A stretch of 64,000 bases of DNA from Bacillus_BD sp963787345 (GCA_963787345.1 CAWBCW010000011.1:310001-374000); one strand, 5' to 3'; shown: positions 26,406 to 35,513, numbered from the stretch's first letter. A program made the numbers and translations. Notes: generated by a model from the letters alone, not told the origin.

Positions 26406-27080
26406 TTGTTTTTAATTTACTTTTTGATTATCCTAATCATTCCGATTTGGGCACAATTTCGGGTGAAAAATACCTATAAAAAATACTCCAAAGTTTCTTC
26501 TTCTTCACAGATGAGAGGAGTAGAGGTAGCAAGAAAAATCCTTGATGAAAATGGTCTTTACAATGTAAATGTTGAAGAGGTTGGTGGAGTTTTATCAGAC
26601 CACTATGACCCGAGAACAAAAACGGTACGCTTATCGTCTGATAATTTTCACGGTCATTCTGTTGCGGCCGCTGCTGTTGCAGCCCATGAAGTAGGGCATG
26701 CGATCCAAGATGAGGAAGCTTACAGCTTTTTAAGACTGAGACATACACTTGTACCAGTTGCTAATATTGGGTCTAATTTTTCTTGGATTTTAATTATTAT
26801 TGGGATGCTGTTTGGTGCATCTAACTTTGTTCTTTTAGGAATTCTGTTTATGTTTGCGGCTGTTTTATTCCAGTTAGTTACATTACCTGTTGAATTTAAT
26901 GCCTCTAATCGTGCTATGGACCAAGTCGTTGCTCTTGGTATTATTCGAAATGACGAGGAAACAGAAACGAAAAAAGTATTAAATGCTGCTGCGATGACAT
27001 ATGTGGCTGCTGCTGCTATCGCTGTATTAGAATTAGTTCGTTTAATTTTTATCTATACAGGAATGCAAAGCGAGGATTAA
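26406..27080 (+). CDS. YugP-type zinc metallopeptidase (membrane)
   Basis: A 224-residue membrane protein. The zinc-peptidase motif HEVGH in AAHEVGHAIQD follows an N-terminal helix, then two or three helices flank a segment containing LPVEFNASNRA, typical of the YugP/DUF1034-like family. The TTG start at 26406 is nine bases after AGGGAGG. In B. subtilis yugP lies elsewhere in the chromosome; here it sits between ypjB and ypjC. Substrate unknown. Confidence 0.85.
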   Translation: MFLIYFLIILIIPIWAQFRVKNTYKKYSKVSSSSQMRGVEVARKILDENGLYNVNVEEVGGVLSDHYDPRTKTVRLSSDNFHGHSVAAAAVAAHEVGHAIQDEEAYSFLRLRHTLVPVANIGSNFSWILIIIGMLFGASNFVLLGILFMFAAVLFQLVTLPVEFNASNRAMDQVVALGIIRNDEETETKKVLNAAAMTYVAAAAIAVLELVRLIFIYTGMQSED

Positions 27081-27111
27081 AAAGATGGACTTCCGAGTCC
27101 ATCTTTTTTAG
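27078..27111. terminator. Bidirectional terminator between yugP-type gene and ypjC
   Basis: AAAAGATGGACT and AGTCCATCTTTT flank TCCG with A and T runs on both sides, so it can serve both converging genes. The ypjC stop codon (27108-27110) lies in its T run. Confidence 0.85.
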
Positions 27112-27980
27112 TCTTCAAGCGGTCGTTTATTTTCATCAAGAGTAAAACCTTCTCCGATTACATCGTTGACAATGCTTACAGAAACAAAAGCATGGGGGTC
27201 AACTTTCGTTACGACTTCTTTTAAGCGTACGATTTCATTTTTGCCAACAACACAATATAATACTTCCCGTTCTTGCTTGGAATAGGAACCGTAACCTCTT
27301 AAGACGGTTACACCTCGATTCATATTTTCCAAGATCTTATCGGCAATCTTCTCGCTTTGTTCAGAAATAATCATCGCTCCTCTAGCGGAATAGGCACCCT
27401 CTTGCATAAAGTCAATAACCCTTGAGGCTAAAAAAACAGCAACGAGCGTGTACATCGCTTCTTGATAGCTTAAATAAAAAACCCAAGAAAGGAGGATGAC
27501 AAAAAAATCAAATATAAACATCGTTTTACCCATGGTCCAGCCAATATACTTTTGAACGAGTCTTGCAATAATATCAACCCCGCCCGTTGTACCTCCATAC
27601 CGGAAGATGATACCAAGTCCAATACCAATCGAACTTCCAGCAAATAATGCAGCAAGAGTCATATCTCCTCTAAGCGGCATATTAATTTGATAGCGCTGAA
27701 AGAGCCAAAGAAAAATAGAAACACTGACTGTTCCAATAACTGTATATAGAAAAACCTTTCGCCCAAGTAATTTCCAGCCGAGAAAGAAAAGTGGAACATT
27801 TAAAATTAAATTGACATATGAAGGGTCCCAGTTAAACAGGAAATAAAGCAATAACGTAATTCCTGTAAACCCACCTTCGGATAGATTATTCTGCATATTG
27901 AAATGAACGATTCCAAATGAAAAAATACATGCTCCGATAAGGATAAAAAATATATTTTTAAATTTAAGACCTAATCTCAT
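27108..27980 (-). CDS. ypjC: YitT family membrane protein YpjC
   Basis: A 290-residue protein with about five N-terminal membrane helices (YitT/DUF161, with NMQNNLSEGGFTGI and GGTTGGVDIIARLV) and a soluble C-terminal DUF2179 domain (GVTVLRGYGSYSKQEREVLY). Length equals B. subtilis YpjC, and position before ypjD fits. Transported substrate unknown. Transcribed against its neighbours. The ATG is preceded on the minus strand by GGAGGAGC. Confidence 0.86.
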   Translation of the reverse strand: MRLGLKFKNIFFILIGACIFSFGIVHFNMQNNLSEGGFTGITLLLYFLFNWDPSYVNLILNVPLFFLGWKLLGRKVFLYTVIGTVSVSIFLWLFQRYQINMPLRGDMTLAALFAGSSIGIGLGIIFRYGGTTGGVDIIARLVQKYIGWTMGKTMFIFDFFVILLSWVFYLSYQEAMYTLVAVFLASRVIDFMQEGAYSARGAMIISEQSEKIADKILENMNRGVTVLRGYGSYSKQEREVLYCVVGKNEIVRLKEVVTKVDPHAFVSVSIVNDVIGEGFTLDENKRPLED

Positions 27981-28138
27981 CTAAAGCTCCTCCTCCGTTT
28001 AGACAAACTTCTTTATATAAGTTTAACCATACAGGTGCAAACATACAAAAAATGAAAAATGTTGTAAAATTTATTGAGTTTAGCTAACATGAAAGATGTA
28101 TAAGTGCTTAATTAATTTCATCATTAGAGGTGGATTCA

Positions 28139-28471
28139 GTGTCAGGAAATAAAACGGTCAAGGAGTTACAAAAAGAGGTTGATACATACATAAGCCAATT
28201 TAAAGAAGGCTATTTTAGTCCGCTTGCGATGACGGCTCGCATGACAGAAGAATTGGGAGAATTAGCCCGTGAGGTCAATCATTATTATGGAGAAAAACCG
28301 AAAAAAAGTTCGGAAGAAGAAAAAACAATTGCGGAAGAAATGGGTGATTTGTTATTCGTTCTCATTTGTTTTGCAAATTCCTTACATATTGATCTTGAGG
28401 AAGCCCATAATGCCGTAATGGAAAAGTTTGCTACAAGAGATAAAGATCGTTGGACAAAGATTGATGAATGA
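28139..28471 (+). CDS. ypjD: MazG-like nucleotide pyrophosphohydrolase YpjD
   Basis: Single-domain MazG-type NTP pyrophosphohydrolase of about 110 residues. The metal-binding pattern EELGELAREV (residues about 38-47) and EEMGDLLF (about 67-74) gives the EExxE...ExxD acidic set. The GTG at 28139 is chosen with AGAGG at 28126-28130 as the site; the GTG at 28130 overlaps it. Likely house-cleaning of non-canonical nucleotides; first gene of the run to birA. Confidence 0.85.
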   Translation: MSGNKTVKELQKEVDTYISQFKEGYFSPLAMTARMTEELGELAREVNHYYGEKPKKSSEEEKTIAEEMGDLLFVLICFANSLHIDLEEAHNAVMEKFATRDKDRWTKIDE

Positions 28472-28484
28472 GAGGGATGTAAGG

Positions 28485-29285
28485 GTGGAAAAAACAAAAA
28501 TTGTTATAGCTGGACCTAGAGGGAGAATGGGGTCTGAAGCGGTAAAGCTAGTAGAAAACACAGCGGAATATGAACTAGTTGCTGTTGTTGATCATAAACA
28601 TGCTGGTAAAACCCTAAATGAGCTTGATGGAATCTCGTCATTACCAGTGAGAATCTATGGTGATATGGCGACTTGCTTAACAGAAGTAAAGGCAGATGTT
28701 CTCATCGATTTAACAACTCCTGAAGTTGGAATGAATCATACGAAAACGGCTTTAGAATTAGGTGTTCGACCTGTTGTTGGAACAACGGGTTTTACCCAGG
28801 AAAATTTAAAGGAGCTTGAGAGTCTTTGCAAGGAGAGAAACCTAGGCTGTATTATTGCCCCTAGCTTTGCAGTAGGTGCTGTGTTAATGATGAAGTTTTC
28901 CCAATTGGCAGCAAGATATTTTCCGGACGTTGAGATCATTGAGATGCACCATGATCAGAAATTAGATGCACCGTCAGGGACTGCAGTCAAAACGGCAGAA
29001 ATGATTTCTCAAGTAAGAGAGGAAAAAGCTCAAGGCCACCCAAATGAAAAAGAAACTCTTCAAGGAGCAAGAGGTGCCGACTTTGAAGGAATGCGTATTC
29101 ATTCCGTAAGATTACCTGGATTAATTGCCCATCAGCAAGTAATGTTTGGAGCAAATGGACAAACTCTAACCATTCGTCATGACTCTTATAATCGTGCCTC
29201 CTTTATGTCAGGGGTTAAACTTGCTGTTGATACAGTAAGAAATGTTAATACGCTTATTTATGGCTTAGAAAATATTATTGAATAG
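28485..29285 (+). CDS. dapB: 4-hydroxy-tetrahydrodipicolinate reductase
   Basis: NAD(P)H-dependent step of the diaminopimelate/lysine pathway, which also feeds dipicolinate and peptidoglycan. The Rossmann motif AGPRGRMG is near residues 9-16. PVVGTTGFT, the catalytic EMHHDQKLDAPSGTA and GARGADFEGMRIHSVRLPG are present. The GTG at 28485 follows AGAGGGATG and gives 266 residues, close to the usual 267. Confidence 0.95.
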   Translation: MEKTKIVIAGPRGRMGSEAVKLVENTAEYELVAVVDHKHAGKTLNELDGISSLPVRIYGDMATCLTEVKADVLIDLTTPEVGMNHTKTALELGVRPVVGTTGFTQENLKELESLCKERNLGCIIAPSFAVGAVLMMKFSQLAARYFPDVEIIEMHHDQKLDAPSGTAVKTAEMISQVREEKAQGHPNEKETLQGARGADFEGMRIHSVRLPGLIAHQQVMFGANGQTLTIRHDSYNRASFMSGVKLAVDTVRNVNTLIYGLENIIE

Positions 29286-29303
29286 AAACGGAGATGAGCT
29301 CAA

Positions 29304-29729
29304 GTGAATATTGCTTTAATTGCACATGACAAGAAAAAGGATGATATGGTTCGTTTTGCAACTGCCTATACTGAAATATTAAAGGAACATACCCTATTTG
29401 CGACAGGCACAACTGGATTAAGACTTATGGAGGCAACAGGATTAGAGGTTACTCGTTTTCAATCAGGCCCGTTAGGAGGAGATCAGGAAATTGGAGCAAT
29501 GATTGCGAAGAATAAAATGGATATGGTCGTTTTCTTTCGTGATCCATTGACTGCACAACCACATGAGCCAGATGTAACAGCTCTTATTCGATTATGCGAT
29601 GTATATGGGGTGCCGCTTGCAACAAATATGGGAACAGGCGAGGTTCTGCTTAAAGGACTTGAGCGTGGTGATATTTCATGGAGAAATATTGTAAGAGGAG
29701 ATACGGCAAATAAACCAGTTGAATCATAA
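29304..29729 (+). CDS. mgsA: Methylglyoxal synthase
   Basis: Converts dihydroxyacetone phosphate to methylglyoxal, a bypass of lower glycolysis. Family motifs: LIAHDKKKDDMV at the N-terminus, TGTTG, SGPLGGDQEIGAMI with the catalytic Asp, and FFRDPLTAQPHEPDV. Length is 141 residues. The GTG start at 29304 follows CGGAGATGAGC. The gene order dapB-mgsA is as in B. subtilis. Confidence 0.95.
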   Translation: MNIALIAHDKKKDDMVRFATAYTEILKEHTLFATGTTGLRLMEATGLEVTRFQSGPLGGDQEIGAMIAKNKMDMVVFFRDPLTAQPHEPDVTALIRLCDVYGVPLATNMGTGEVLLKGLERGDISWRNIVRGDTANKPVES

Positions 29730-29812
29730 GAGTCATTTTTATTTTGTGAAAGTAATGGAAGGCAGTAAAAAACATACGGATTGAAATGACCGTAATTGTA
29801 GGTGTCTAGAAC

Positions 29813-30958
29813 ATGAGAAGAAAATGGAAAATAGGGATCACTTGTTATCCAACTGTCGGTGGATCAGGGGTCGTTGCAACTGAATTAGGGAAAATGCTGG
29901 CAGAAAAGGGGCATGAAATTCACTTTATATCATCTAGTATGCCTTTTAGATTAAAGAAAATGTATCCCAACATATACTACCATCAAGTAGAAGTAAATCA
30001 ATATTCTGTTTTTCAGTATCCGCCATATGATATTGCCTTAGCGAGTAAAATGGCTGAAGTGATTAAAAGACAAGACCTTGACTTGTTGCATGTTCACTAT
30101 GCGATTCCTCATGCGGTTTGTGCTATTTTAGCTAAGCAGATGGCTAAAAAAGATGTGAAAATTGTAACAACCTTGCATGGTACAGATATTACCGTCCTAG
30201 GTTATGATGCATCATTATCCGACGCGATTCGATTCGGGATTGAAGAGTCAGATGCTGTTACGGCTGTATCGAATTCTTTAATGGCAGAAACCTATGACTT
30301 AATCTATCCAAAAAAGAAAATTATTCCTGTTTATAACTTTATCGATGATCGAGTCTATCATAAGGTTTCATCTCAACACTTAAAACAAGAATATGGAATT
30401 CACCCACATGAAAAGGTAGTAATCCATGTGTCCAACTTTCGCAGTGTCAAACGGGTTCCAGATGTTGTAAAGGTATTCTCTAAAATCGTTGAAAAAGTGC
30501 CTGCAAAATTAATGTTGGTGGGCGATGGTCCAGATATTTCCCACGTTTGCGAACTAGTCAAACAACTAAACATCGAGGATCATGTTTTACTTCTTGGCAA
30601 ACAGGAGAATCTGGAGGAATTGTATTCATTTAGTGATTTAATGCTCCTTTTGTCAGAGAAGGAAAGTTTTGGCCTTGTTGCCCTCGAAGCTCTTGCTTGT
30701 GGTGTGCCTTGTATCGGAACTAATATTGGTGGAATTCCCGAAGTGATCTCAGATGGGGAAGTTGGTTTTATTTGTGAATTAGGGGATGTTGATAAAATTG
30801 CTGAAAAGTCAATTGAACTATTAACAGATGAGTCTTTACATCGTCAATTTTCACAAAATGGGATTAAGCTAGTAAACGATAATTTTAAAGGGGAGAAAAT
30901 TGTCAAACAATACGAGGGTATTTATGATGAATTAATGAATCATGGAGAATTAGGATGA
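29813..30958 (+). CDS. bshA: N-acetyl-alpha-D-glucosaminyl L-malate synthase (bacillithiol)
   Basis: Family 4 glycosyltransferase joining UDP-GlcNAc to L-malate, the first step of bacillithiol synthesis. Motifs: YPTVGGSGVVATELG near the N-terminus, HVHYAIPHA, and the C-terminal donor site EKESFGLVALEALACGVP. Length is 381 residues. In B. subtilis the deacetylase gene bshB1 stands between mgsA and bshA; here only 83 bases do. Its stop overlaps the cca start by four bases (ATGA). Confidence 0.93.
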   Translation: MRRKWKIGITCYPTVGGSGVVATELGKMLAEKGHEIHFISSSMPFRLKKMYPNIYYHQVEVNQYSVFQYPPYDIALASKMAEVIKRQDLDLLHVHYAIPHAVCAILAKQMAKKDVKIVTTLHGTDITVLGYDASLSDAIRFGIEESDAVTAVSNSLMAETYDLIYPKKKIIPVYNFIDDRVYHKVSSQHLKQEYGIHPHEKVVIHVSNFRSVKRVPDVVKVFSKIVEKVPAKLMLVGDGPDISHVCELVKQLNIEDHVLLLGKQENLEELYSFSDLMLLLSEKESFGLVALEALACGVPCIGTNIGGIPEVISDGEVGFICELGDVDKIAEKSIELLTDESLHRQFSQNGIKLVNDNFKGEKIVKQYEGIYDELMNHGELG

Positions 30959-32154
30959 TGCACATGTTTGAGCAAGCCATTCCAATTTTATTAACAGTTG
31001 AAAAAGCTGGATACGAAGCCTATTTTGTTGGTGGATGTGTAAGGGATTATATTCTTGGAAAAGAGATTTCTGATATTGACATCGCCACTTCCGCTACTCC
31101 AGTTGAAATCAAAACAATCTTTCCAAGAACAATTGATGTTGGGATCGAACATGGTACAGTAGTAGTACTTTTGGGGGAAGAAACCTATGAGTTAACTACT
31201 TTTCGTACAGATGGTGAGTATGTCGATTTTCGACGTCCATCAGAAGTGTCGTTTATCCGAAATCTCTATGATGATTTAAAACGACGTGACTTTACGATGA
31301 ATAGCATTGCCATGAATAAAGAAGGCATGTTGATCGATCCTTTTGAAGGAAAATTGGCAATTGGAAATAAAATGATTAAAACGGTTGGGTCCCCAGCAGA
31401 AAGGTTTCATGAAGATGCACTAAGGATGATGAGAGCGGTTCGTTTTGTAAGTCAATTACAGTTCTCAATTGAACAAAATACATATGCGGCTTTACTTGAA
31501 AACGCCCATCTCTTAGAGAAGATCGCGATCGAGCGTAAGACCGCTGAATTTGAAAAACTATTAAATGGGCATGGAAAAAAGCAAGCCTTAAAGATTTTAA
31601 CTGATACAGGATTATTTAACTATTTACCAGGACTAGAAAGGCATCGAAAGGCTTTATCTCGTATCATTCATCTCAATATTGAAACTTTAGCATCAACTGA
31701 AATCTGGGCTTTACTTCTATATTTAATGGAAATACCTATTCATGATAGTGAGAAGTTCTTAAGACAATGGAAACTTCCAGTTAAGAAAATCAAACAAGTT
31801 ACGGCTATTTTGGAACTATTACATCATCGTTTGCAACATGAGTGGACGATACAAACTTTATTCCAGGCAAAACTTGAAAATGCATTACATACTGAAAGAG
31901 TTTTTAATATCATTCAACACCAACATGTGTTGGAGGGAATCTCCGAGTTAGAACAGCAGTACACAAGTTTGATTATAAAAGATCGTCACGAACTAGACGT
32001 TAGTGGAAAAGACCTAATGAAATGGAAGCAAAAAGAAGGTGGCCCTTGGCTAAAAGAATGCCTTGAACTCATCGAAACAGCCGTATTAACTGGAAAAGTT
32101 GAGAATAAGAAGGAAAAAATAAGGGGGTGGCTAGAATATTGCAATCTAAAGTAA
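30955..32154 (+). CDS. cca: CCA tRNA nucleotidyltransferase
   Basis: Adds or repairs the 3' CCA of tRNAs without a nucleic acid template. Class II nucleotidyltransferase: FVGGCVRDYILG with the metal-binding DID in SDIDIATSATP, then RRDFTMNSIAMN and the nucleotide-template helix EDALRMMRAVRF. Length is 399 residues. Overlaps bshA by four bases and birA by 16 bases. Confidence 0.95.
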   Translation: MMHMFEQAIPILLTVEKAGYEAYFVGGCVRDYILGKEISDIDIATSATPVEIKTIFPRTIDVGIEHGTVVVLLGEETYELTTFRTDGEYVDFRRPSEVSFIRNLYDDLKRRDFTMNSIAMNKEGMLIDPFEGKLAIGNKMIKTVGSPAERFHEDALRMMRAVRFVSQLQFSIEQNTYAALLENAHLLEKIAIERKTAEFEKLLNGHGKKQALKILTDTGLFNYLPGLERHRKALSRIIHLNIETLASTEIWALLLYLMEIPIHDSEKFLRQWKLPVKKIKQVTAILELLHHRLQHEWTIQTLFQAKLENALHTERVFNIIQHQHVLEGISELEQQYTSLIIKDRHELDVSGKDLMKWKQKEGGPWLKECLELIETAVLTGKVENKKEKIRGWLEYCNLK

Positions 32155-33116
32155 GGCAGCAATTATTGGATGCCTTTACAAATAGTGATGAAGAGTTTCT
32201 ATCAGGACAATATTTAGCGGAATTAATCGGCTGCTCCAGAACAGCAGTCTGGAAGCATATGGAAGATCTTCGAAATGAAGGCTATGAACTGGAAGCGGTA
32301 AGGCGGAAAGGTTATCGGATTGTTAAAATACCTGAAAAAATAACTGCAAATGAAATTCGCCTTGGCTTAACGACAAAAAGACTTGGTCAGCAAATCCATT
32401 ATGAAGATACTGTTCACTCCACACAAAAGATAGCTCTTCAATTGAGTATGGATGGTGCTCCAGAGGGAACGATTGTCATTGCTGAAGAACAAACTTCAGG
32501 CCGGGGAAGAATGAATCGGGAATGGTATTCTGCAAAATACACAGGGGTTTGGATGAGTATTATATTACGGCCTAATCTCTTGCCCCAGAAAGCACCACAG
32601 TTGACTTTAATTACAGCTGTAGCTGTTGTACAAGCAATCGAAGAAGTAACGTCTTTAATGCCGCAAATTAAATGGCCAAATGATATTTTAATTAATGGAA
32701 AAAAAATGACCGGCATTTTGACTGAGCTCCAAGCGGAAAGCGACCAAATTAATTCTGTTATTATTGGGATCGGAATTAATGTTAACCAAGAGTCCTTTCC
32801 TCCTGAACTGCAATCGATTGCAACATCATTATTAATCGAAGGTGGACAGAAAGTAAATCGAGCCGGCTTAATTCAAGCACTTTTAACAAAACTCGAAAAT
32901 TTATATGACCTCTATCTGCAGGAAGGTTTTTTTCCAATAAAATTATTATGGGAAAGTTATGCCATTAATATTGGAAAAAGGATTAGCGCTCGAATGTTAA
33001 AGGAAACGATTGAAGGGAAGGCCTTAGGAATCACAGATGATGGGGTCTTGCTGTTGGAGGATGACAAAGGAGTCATTCATCATGTTTACTCTGCAGATAT
33101 TGAATTGCAAAATTAA
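32139..33116 (+). CDS. birA: Biotin ligase / biotin operon repressor BirA
   Basis: Bifunctional: makes biotinyl-AMP, biotinylates carboxylase subunits, and binds biotin-gene operators. The N-terminal winged helix includes GCSRTAVWKHMEDLRNEGYE. The catalytic domain has GRGRMNREW and KWPNDILINGKKMTGIL, and a small C-terminal domain follows. The TTG at 32139 is preferred with GGGGG at 32123-32127 as its site; it gives 325 residues as in B. subtilis. The GTG at 32127 lies in that site. Confidence 0.94.
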   Translation: MQSKVRQQLLDAFTNSDEEFLSGQYLAELIGCSRTAVWKHMEDLRNEGYELEAVRRKGYRIVKIPEKITANEIRLGLTTKRLGQQIHYEDTVHSTQKIALQLSMDGAPEGTIVIAEEQTSGRGRMNREWYSAKYTGVWMSIILRPNLLPQKAPQLTLITAVAVVQAIEEVTSLMPQIKWPNDILINGKKMTGILTELQAESDQINSVIIGIGINVNQESFPPELQSIATSLLIEGGQKVNRAGLIQALLTKLENLYDLYLQEGFFPIKLLWESYAINIGKRISARMLKETIEGKALGITDDGVLLLEDDKGVIHHVYSADIELQN

Positions 33117-33160
33117 ACACAAAAGTGCAAATATTTATATAGCCAAAACTCATGCATATT

Positions 33161-33169
33161 TGTTATAAT
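33161..33169 (+). promoter_or_regulatory. Extended -10 promoter of the panB leader
   Basis: TGTTATAAT is a consensus extended -10. No clear -35 is present. It would start a transcript near 33176 with a leader of over 200 bases before panB. Confidence 0.5.
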
Positions 33170-33170
33170 C

Positions 33171-33275
33171 ATCATGATTGGGCGGTATCCTTGTTGTGAA
33201 CTGCACCGAAACTCATGATTTATTATATGAACAATAAGATTCTGCCTAGATCCAAAAAAATTGGACCAGGACAGA
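33171..33275 (+). ncRNA. Candidate pan-type tandem stem-loop RNA leader of panBCD
   Basis: Two stem-loops stand in tandem. The first has ATCATGA (33171-33177) pairing with TCATGAT (33213-33219), with an inner CGGT/ACCG helix. The second runs 33241-33275: TCTG/CAGA, CCT/AGG with one bulged A on the 3' side, an internal loop, then TCCAA/TTGGA. The pan RNA motif, described upstream of pantothenate genes in Firmicutes, is typically a tandem stem-loop with bulged A residues. That fits, but I matched it from memory and geometry only. A terminator-like hairpin follows at 33302. Confidence 0.5.
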
Positions 33276-33301
33276 GGGATATGCGTGAAAATGTACATTC
33301 A

Positions 33302-33336
33302 AAATCCTTCTGCTTTGTTGTGGAAGGATTTTTTTA
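33302..33336 (+). terminator. Intrinsic terminator or attenuator in the panB leader
   Basis: AAATCCTTC at 33302-33310 pairs with GAAGGATTT at 33323-33331, followed by TTTTT. It lies about 60 bases before panB and downstream of the tandem stem-loops, the expected place for an attenuator. It could also be the birA terminator. Confidence 0.7.
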
Positions 33337-33394
33337 ACTTCATTTATCCGCACGTGTTATGCCTCTTTCCATTACTTTATGGGGGTAATTAGAA

Positions 33395-34231
33395 ATGAAG
33401 CAAACGACTGACTTTTTGAAGATGAAAGAAAAGGGAGAAGCCATTGCCATGCTGACTGCTTATGATTATCCGTCAGCAAAGCACGCTGAATTAGCGGATA
33501 CGGATGTGATTTTAGTTGGAGATTCGTTGGGAATGGTTGTATTAGGATATGATTCTACGATCCCTGTTACATTAGAAGAGATGATTCATCATACAAAGGC
33601 TGTTAAGCGTGGCGCAAGAGATACGTTTATTGTAACTGACCTGCCGTTTATGAGTTACCATTTATCGATCCGCGATACATTAATCGCTAGTGCGAAAATG
33701 ATGCAAGATGGGGGAGCACACGCTGTTAAGCTTGAAGGAGCGGATGGGGTTTTAGAACATATCCGAGCTTTAACGAAAGCAGGAGTTCCAGTATGTTCAC
33801 ATCTTGGGTTAACTCCGCAATCAGTAGCGGTAATGGGTGGATACAAAGTTCAAGGAAAAAGCGCTGATGCTGCTAAAAAACTGATGGAAGACGCAATAAA
33901 ATGTCAAGAAGCGGGGGCTTTTATGCTTGTTCTTGAATGTGTCCCAAAACATTTAGCAGCGGAAATAAGCAAGCAGTTATCGATTCCAACCATTGGAATA
34001 GGTGCCGGAAACGAAACGGATGGACAAGTTCTCGTGTATCATGATGTCCTTGGCTATGGTGTGGAGAAAGTCGCGAAGTTTGTTAAACCGTTTGGTTCAA
34101 TTGATGGAATTGCTATAGATGGAATAAAACAATATGTAAATGAAGTTAAGACAAGAGCGTTTCCAAGTAATCAATACAGTTACTTAATGAAAGAAGAAGA
34201 AATATCTTCCCTATATGGAGGAAAAGCATGA
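33395..34231 (+). CDS. panB: 3-methyl-2-oxobutanoate hydroxymethyltransferase
   Basis: First step of pantothenate synthesis: ketoisovalerate to ketopantoate, using methylene-tetrahydrofolate. Motifs: TAYDYPSAKHAE, VGDSLGMVVLGYDST with metal-binding Asp, and KLEGADG. Length is 278 residues. The ATG follows TATGGGGGTAATTAG. Its stop overlaps the panC start by four bases. Confidence 0.96.
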   Translation: MKQTTDFLKMKEKGEAIAMLTAYDYPSAKHAELADTDVILVGDSLGMVVLGYDSTIPVTLEEMIHHTKAVKRGARDTFIVTDLPFMSYHLSIRDTLIASAKMMQDGGAHAVKLEGADGVLEHIRALTKAGVPVCSHLGLTPQSVAVMGGYKVQGKSADAAKKLMEDAIKCQEAGAFMLVLECVPKHLAAEISKQLSIPTIGIGAGNETDGQVLVYHDVLGYGVEKVAKFVKPFGSIDGIAIDGIKQYVNEVKTRAFPSNQYSYLMKEEEISSLYGGKA

Positions 34232-35076
34232 AAATCATCACAACGATTCAAGAATTACAACAAATAATCAAAGAGACAAAAAATCAACAACAAACAATTG
34301 GTTTTGTTCCAACAATGGGATATCTTCATGAAGGCCATCAAACTTTAATGAAACAAGCCCGCAAAGATAATGACATTCTTGTATTAAGTGTTTTTGTTAA
34401 TCCTTTACAATTTGGACCAACAGAAGACTTAGATCGGTATCCACGTGATTTTGAGCATGACCAAAAAATAGCAGAAGCAGAAGGCGTGGATATCATCTTT
34501 TACCCATCTGTTGCCGAAATGTATCCGAATGAATTATCCGTATCTGTCGAGGTAAAAAAGCGGACTGATGTATTATGCGGTCGAACAAGACCTGGTCATT
34601 TTGACGGTGTGGCGACTGTTCTTACTAAATTATTCCATTTAGTTCTGCCTGATAGAGCTTATTTTGGAAAAAAAGATGCACAACAATTAGCTGTTGTCGA
34701 TAGCCTTGTGAAAGATTTCCATTTTCCGCTCCAAATTATGGCGGTTGATACCGTTCGTGAAAAAGATGGATTGGCGAAAAGCTCGCGAAATGTTTATTTA
34801 ACAGAGCAAGAACGAGCAGAAGCACCTCAACTTTACGAAAGTTTAAAAATGGGGATTGATCGCATAAAAGCAGGGGAAATAAATTCCGAAAGGATTATTT
34901 CAAGTATTAAAGATCATATTTTAACTAAAACGTCTGGTGAAATCGACTATATTAGTATATTATCATACCCAGAATTAGAAGAGTTGGAATCCGTCAGCGG
35001 CAATTATATCATTGCTTTGGCCGTGAAATTTTCGAAAGCACGGTTAATTGATAATATCATCATGAATAGGGATTAG
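34228..35076 (+). CDS. panC: Pantothenate synthetase
   Basis: ATP-dependent condensation of pantoate and beta-alanine. Nucleotidyltransferase motifs: TMGYLHEGHQTLM (HIGH-like) near residue 30, VFVNPLQFGPTEDLDRYPR, and KSSRNVYL (KMSKS-like). Length is 282 residues. Coupled to panB by ATGA overlap and 13 bases from panD. Confidence 0.96.
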   Translation: MKIITTIQELQQIIKETKNQQQTIGFVPTMGYLHEGHQTLMKQARKDNDILVLSVFVNPLQFGPTEDLDRYPRDFEHDQKIAEAEGVDIIFYPSVAEMYPNELSVSVEVKKRTDVLCGRTRPGHFDGVATVLTKLFHLVLPDRAYFGKKDAQQLAVVDSLVKDFHFPLQIMAVDTVREKDGLAKSSRNVYLTEQERAEAPQLYESLKMGIDRIKAGEINSERIISSIKDHILTKTSGEIDYISILSYPELEELESVSGNYIIALAVKFSKARLIDNIIMNRD

Positions 35077-35089
35077 GGGGAATTGTTTT

Positions 35090-35473
35090 ATGTTTCGGAC
35101 AATGATGAATGGAAAAATCCATCGTGCAACGGTTACGGAAGCGAATTTAAATTATGTAGGCAGCATTACGATTGATTCTGCCATTCTTGAGGCAGTTGGA
35201 ATGGTCGAAAATGAAAAAGTACAAATTGTTAATAATCATAATGGTGCTCGCTTTGAAACATATATCATCCCTGGTGAAAAGGGATCAGGAATCATCTGTT
35301 TGAATGGTGCAGCAGCTCGTTTAGTTCAACCGGGAGATACAGTTATCATTATTTCTTATGCTTTAGTATCAGAAGATAAGTTGGCTGAACATACACCGAA
35401 AATCGCAATAATGGATGAGGAAAACCAGATTATTGAGTTAATTGATAAAGAGTTAGAAAGAACAATTTTATAA
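35090..35473 (+). CDS. panD: Aspartate 1-decarboxylase
   Basis: Pyruvoyl enzyme making beta-alanine from aspartate. The self-cleavage site Gly24-Ser25 lies in YVGSITID; cleavage converts the Ser to the pyruvoyl group. KIHRATVTEA precedes it, and GAAARLVQPGD is the C-terminal signature. Length is 127 residues. The ATG follows AGGGGGAATTGTTTT. Last gene of panBCD. Confidence 0.96.
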   Translation: MFRTMMNGKIHRATVTEANLNYVGSITIDSAILEAVGMVENEKVQIVNNHNGARFETYIIPGEKGSGIICLNGAAARLVQPGDTVIIISYALVSEDKLAEHTPKIAIMDEENQIIELIDKELERTIL

Positions 35474-35484
35474 GGTGATTTTTC

Positions 35485-35513
35485 AAGCTGACTTCTAAGA
35501 GGTCAGCTTTTCT
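35485..35513 (+). terminator. Intrinsic terminator after panBCD
   Basis: AAGCTGAC pairs with GTCAGCTT, followed by TTCT. Confidence 0.7.
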
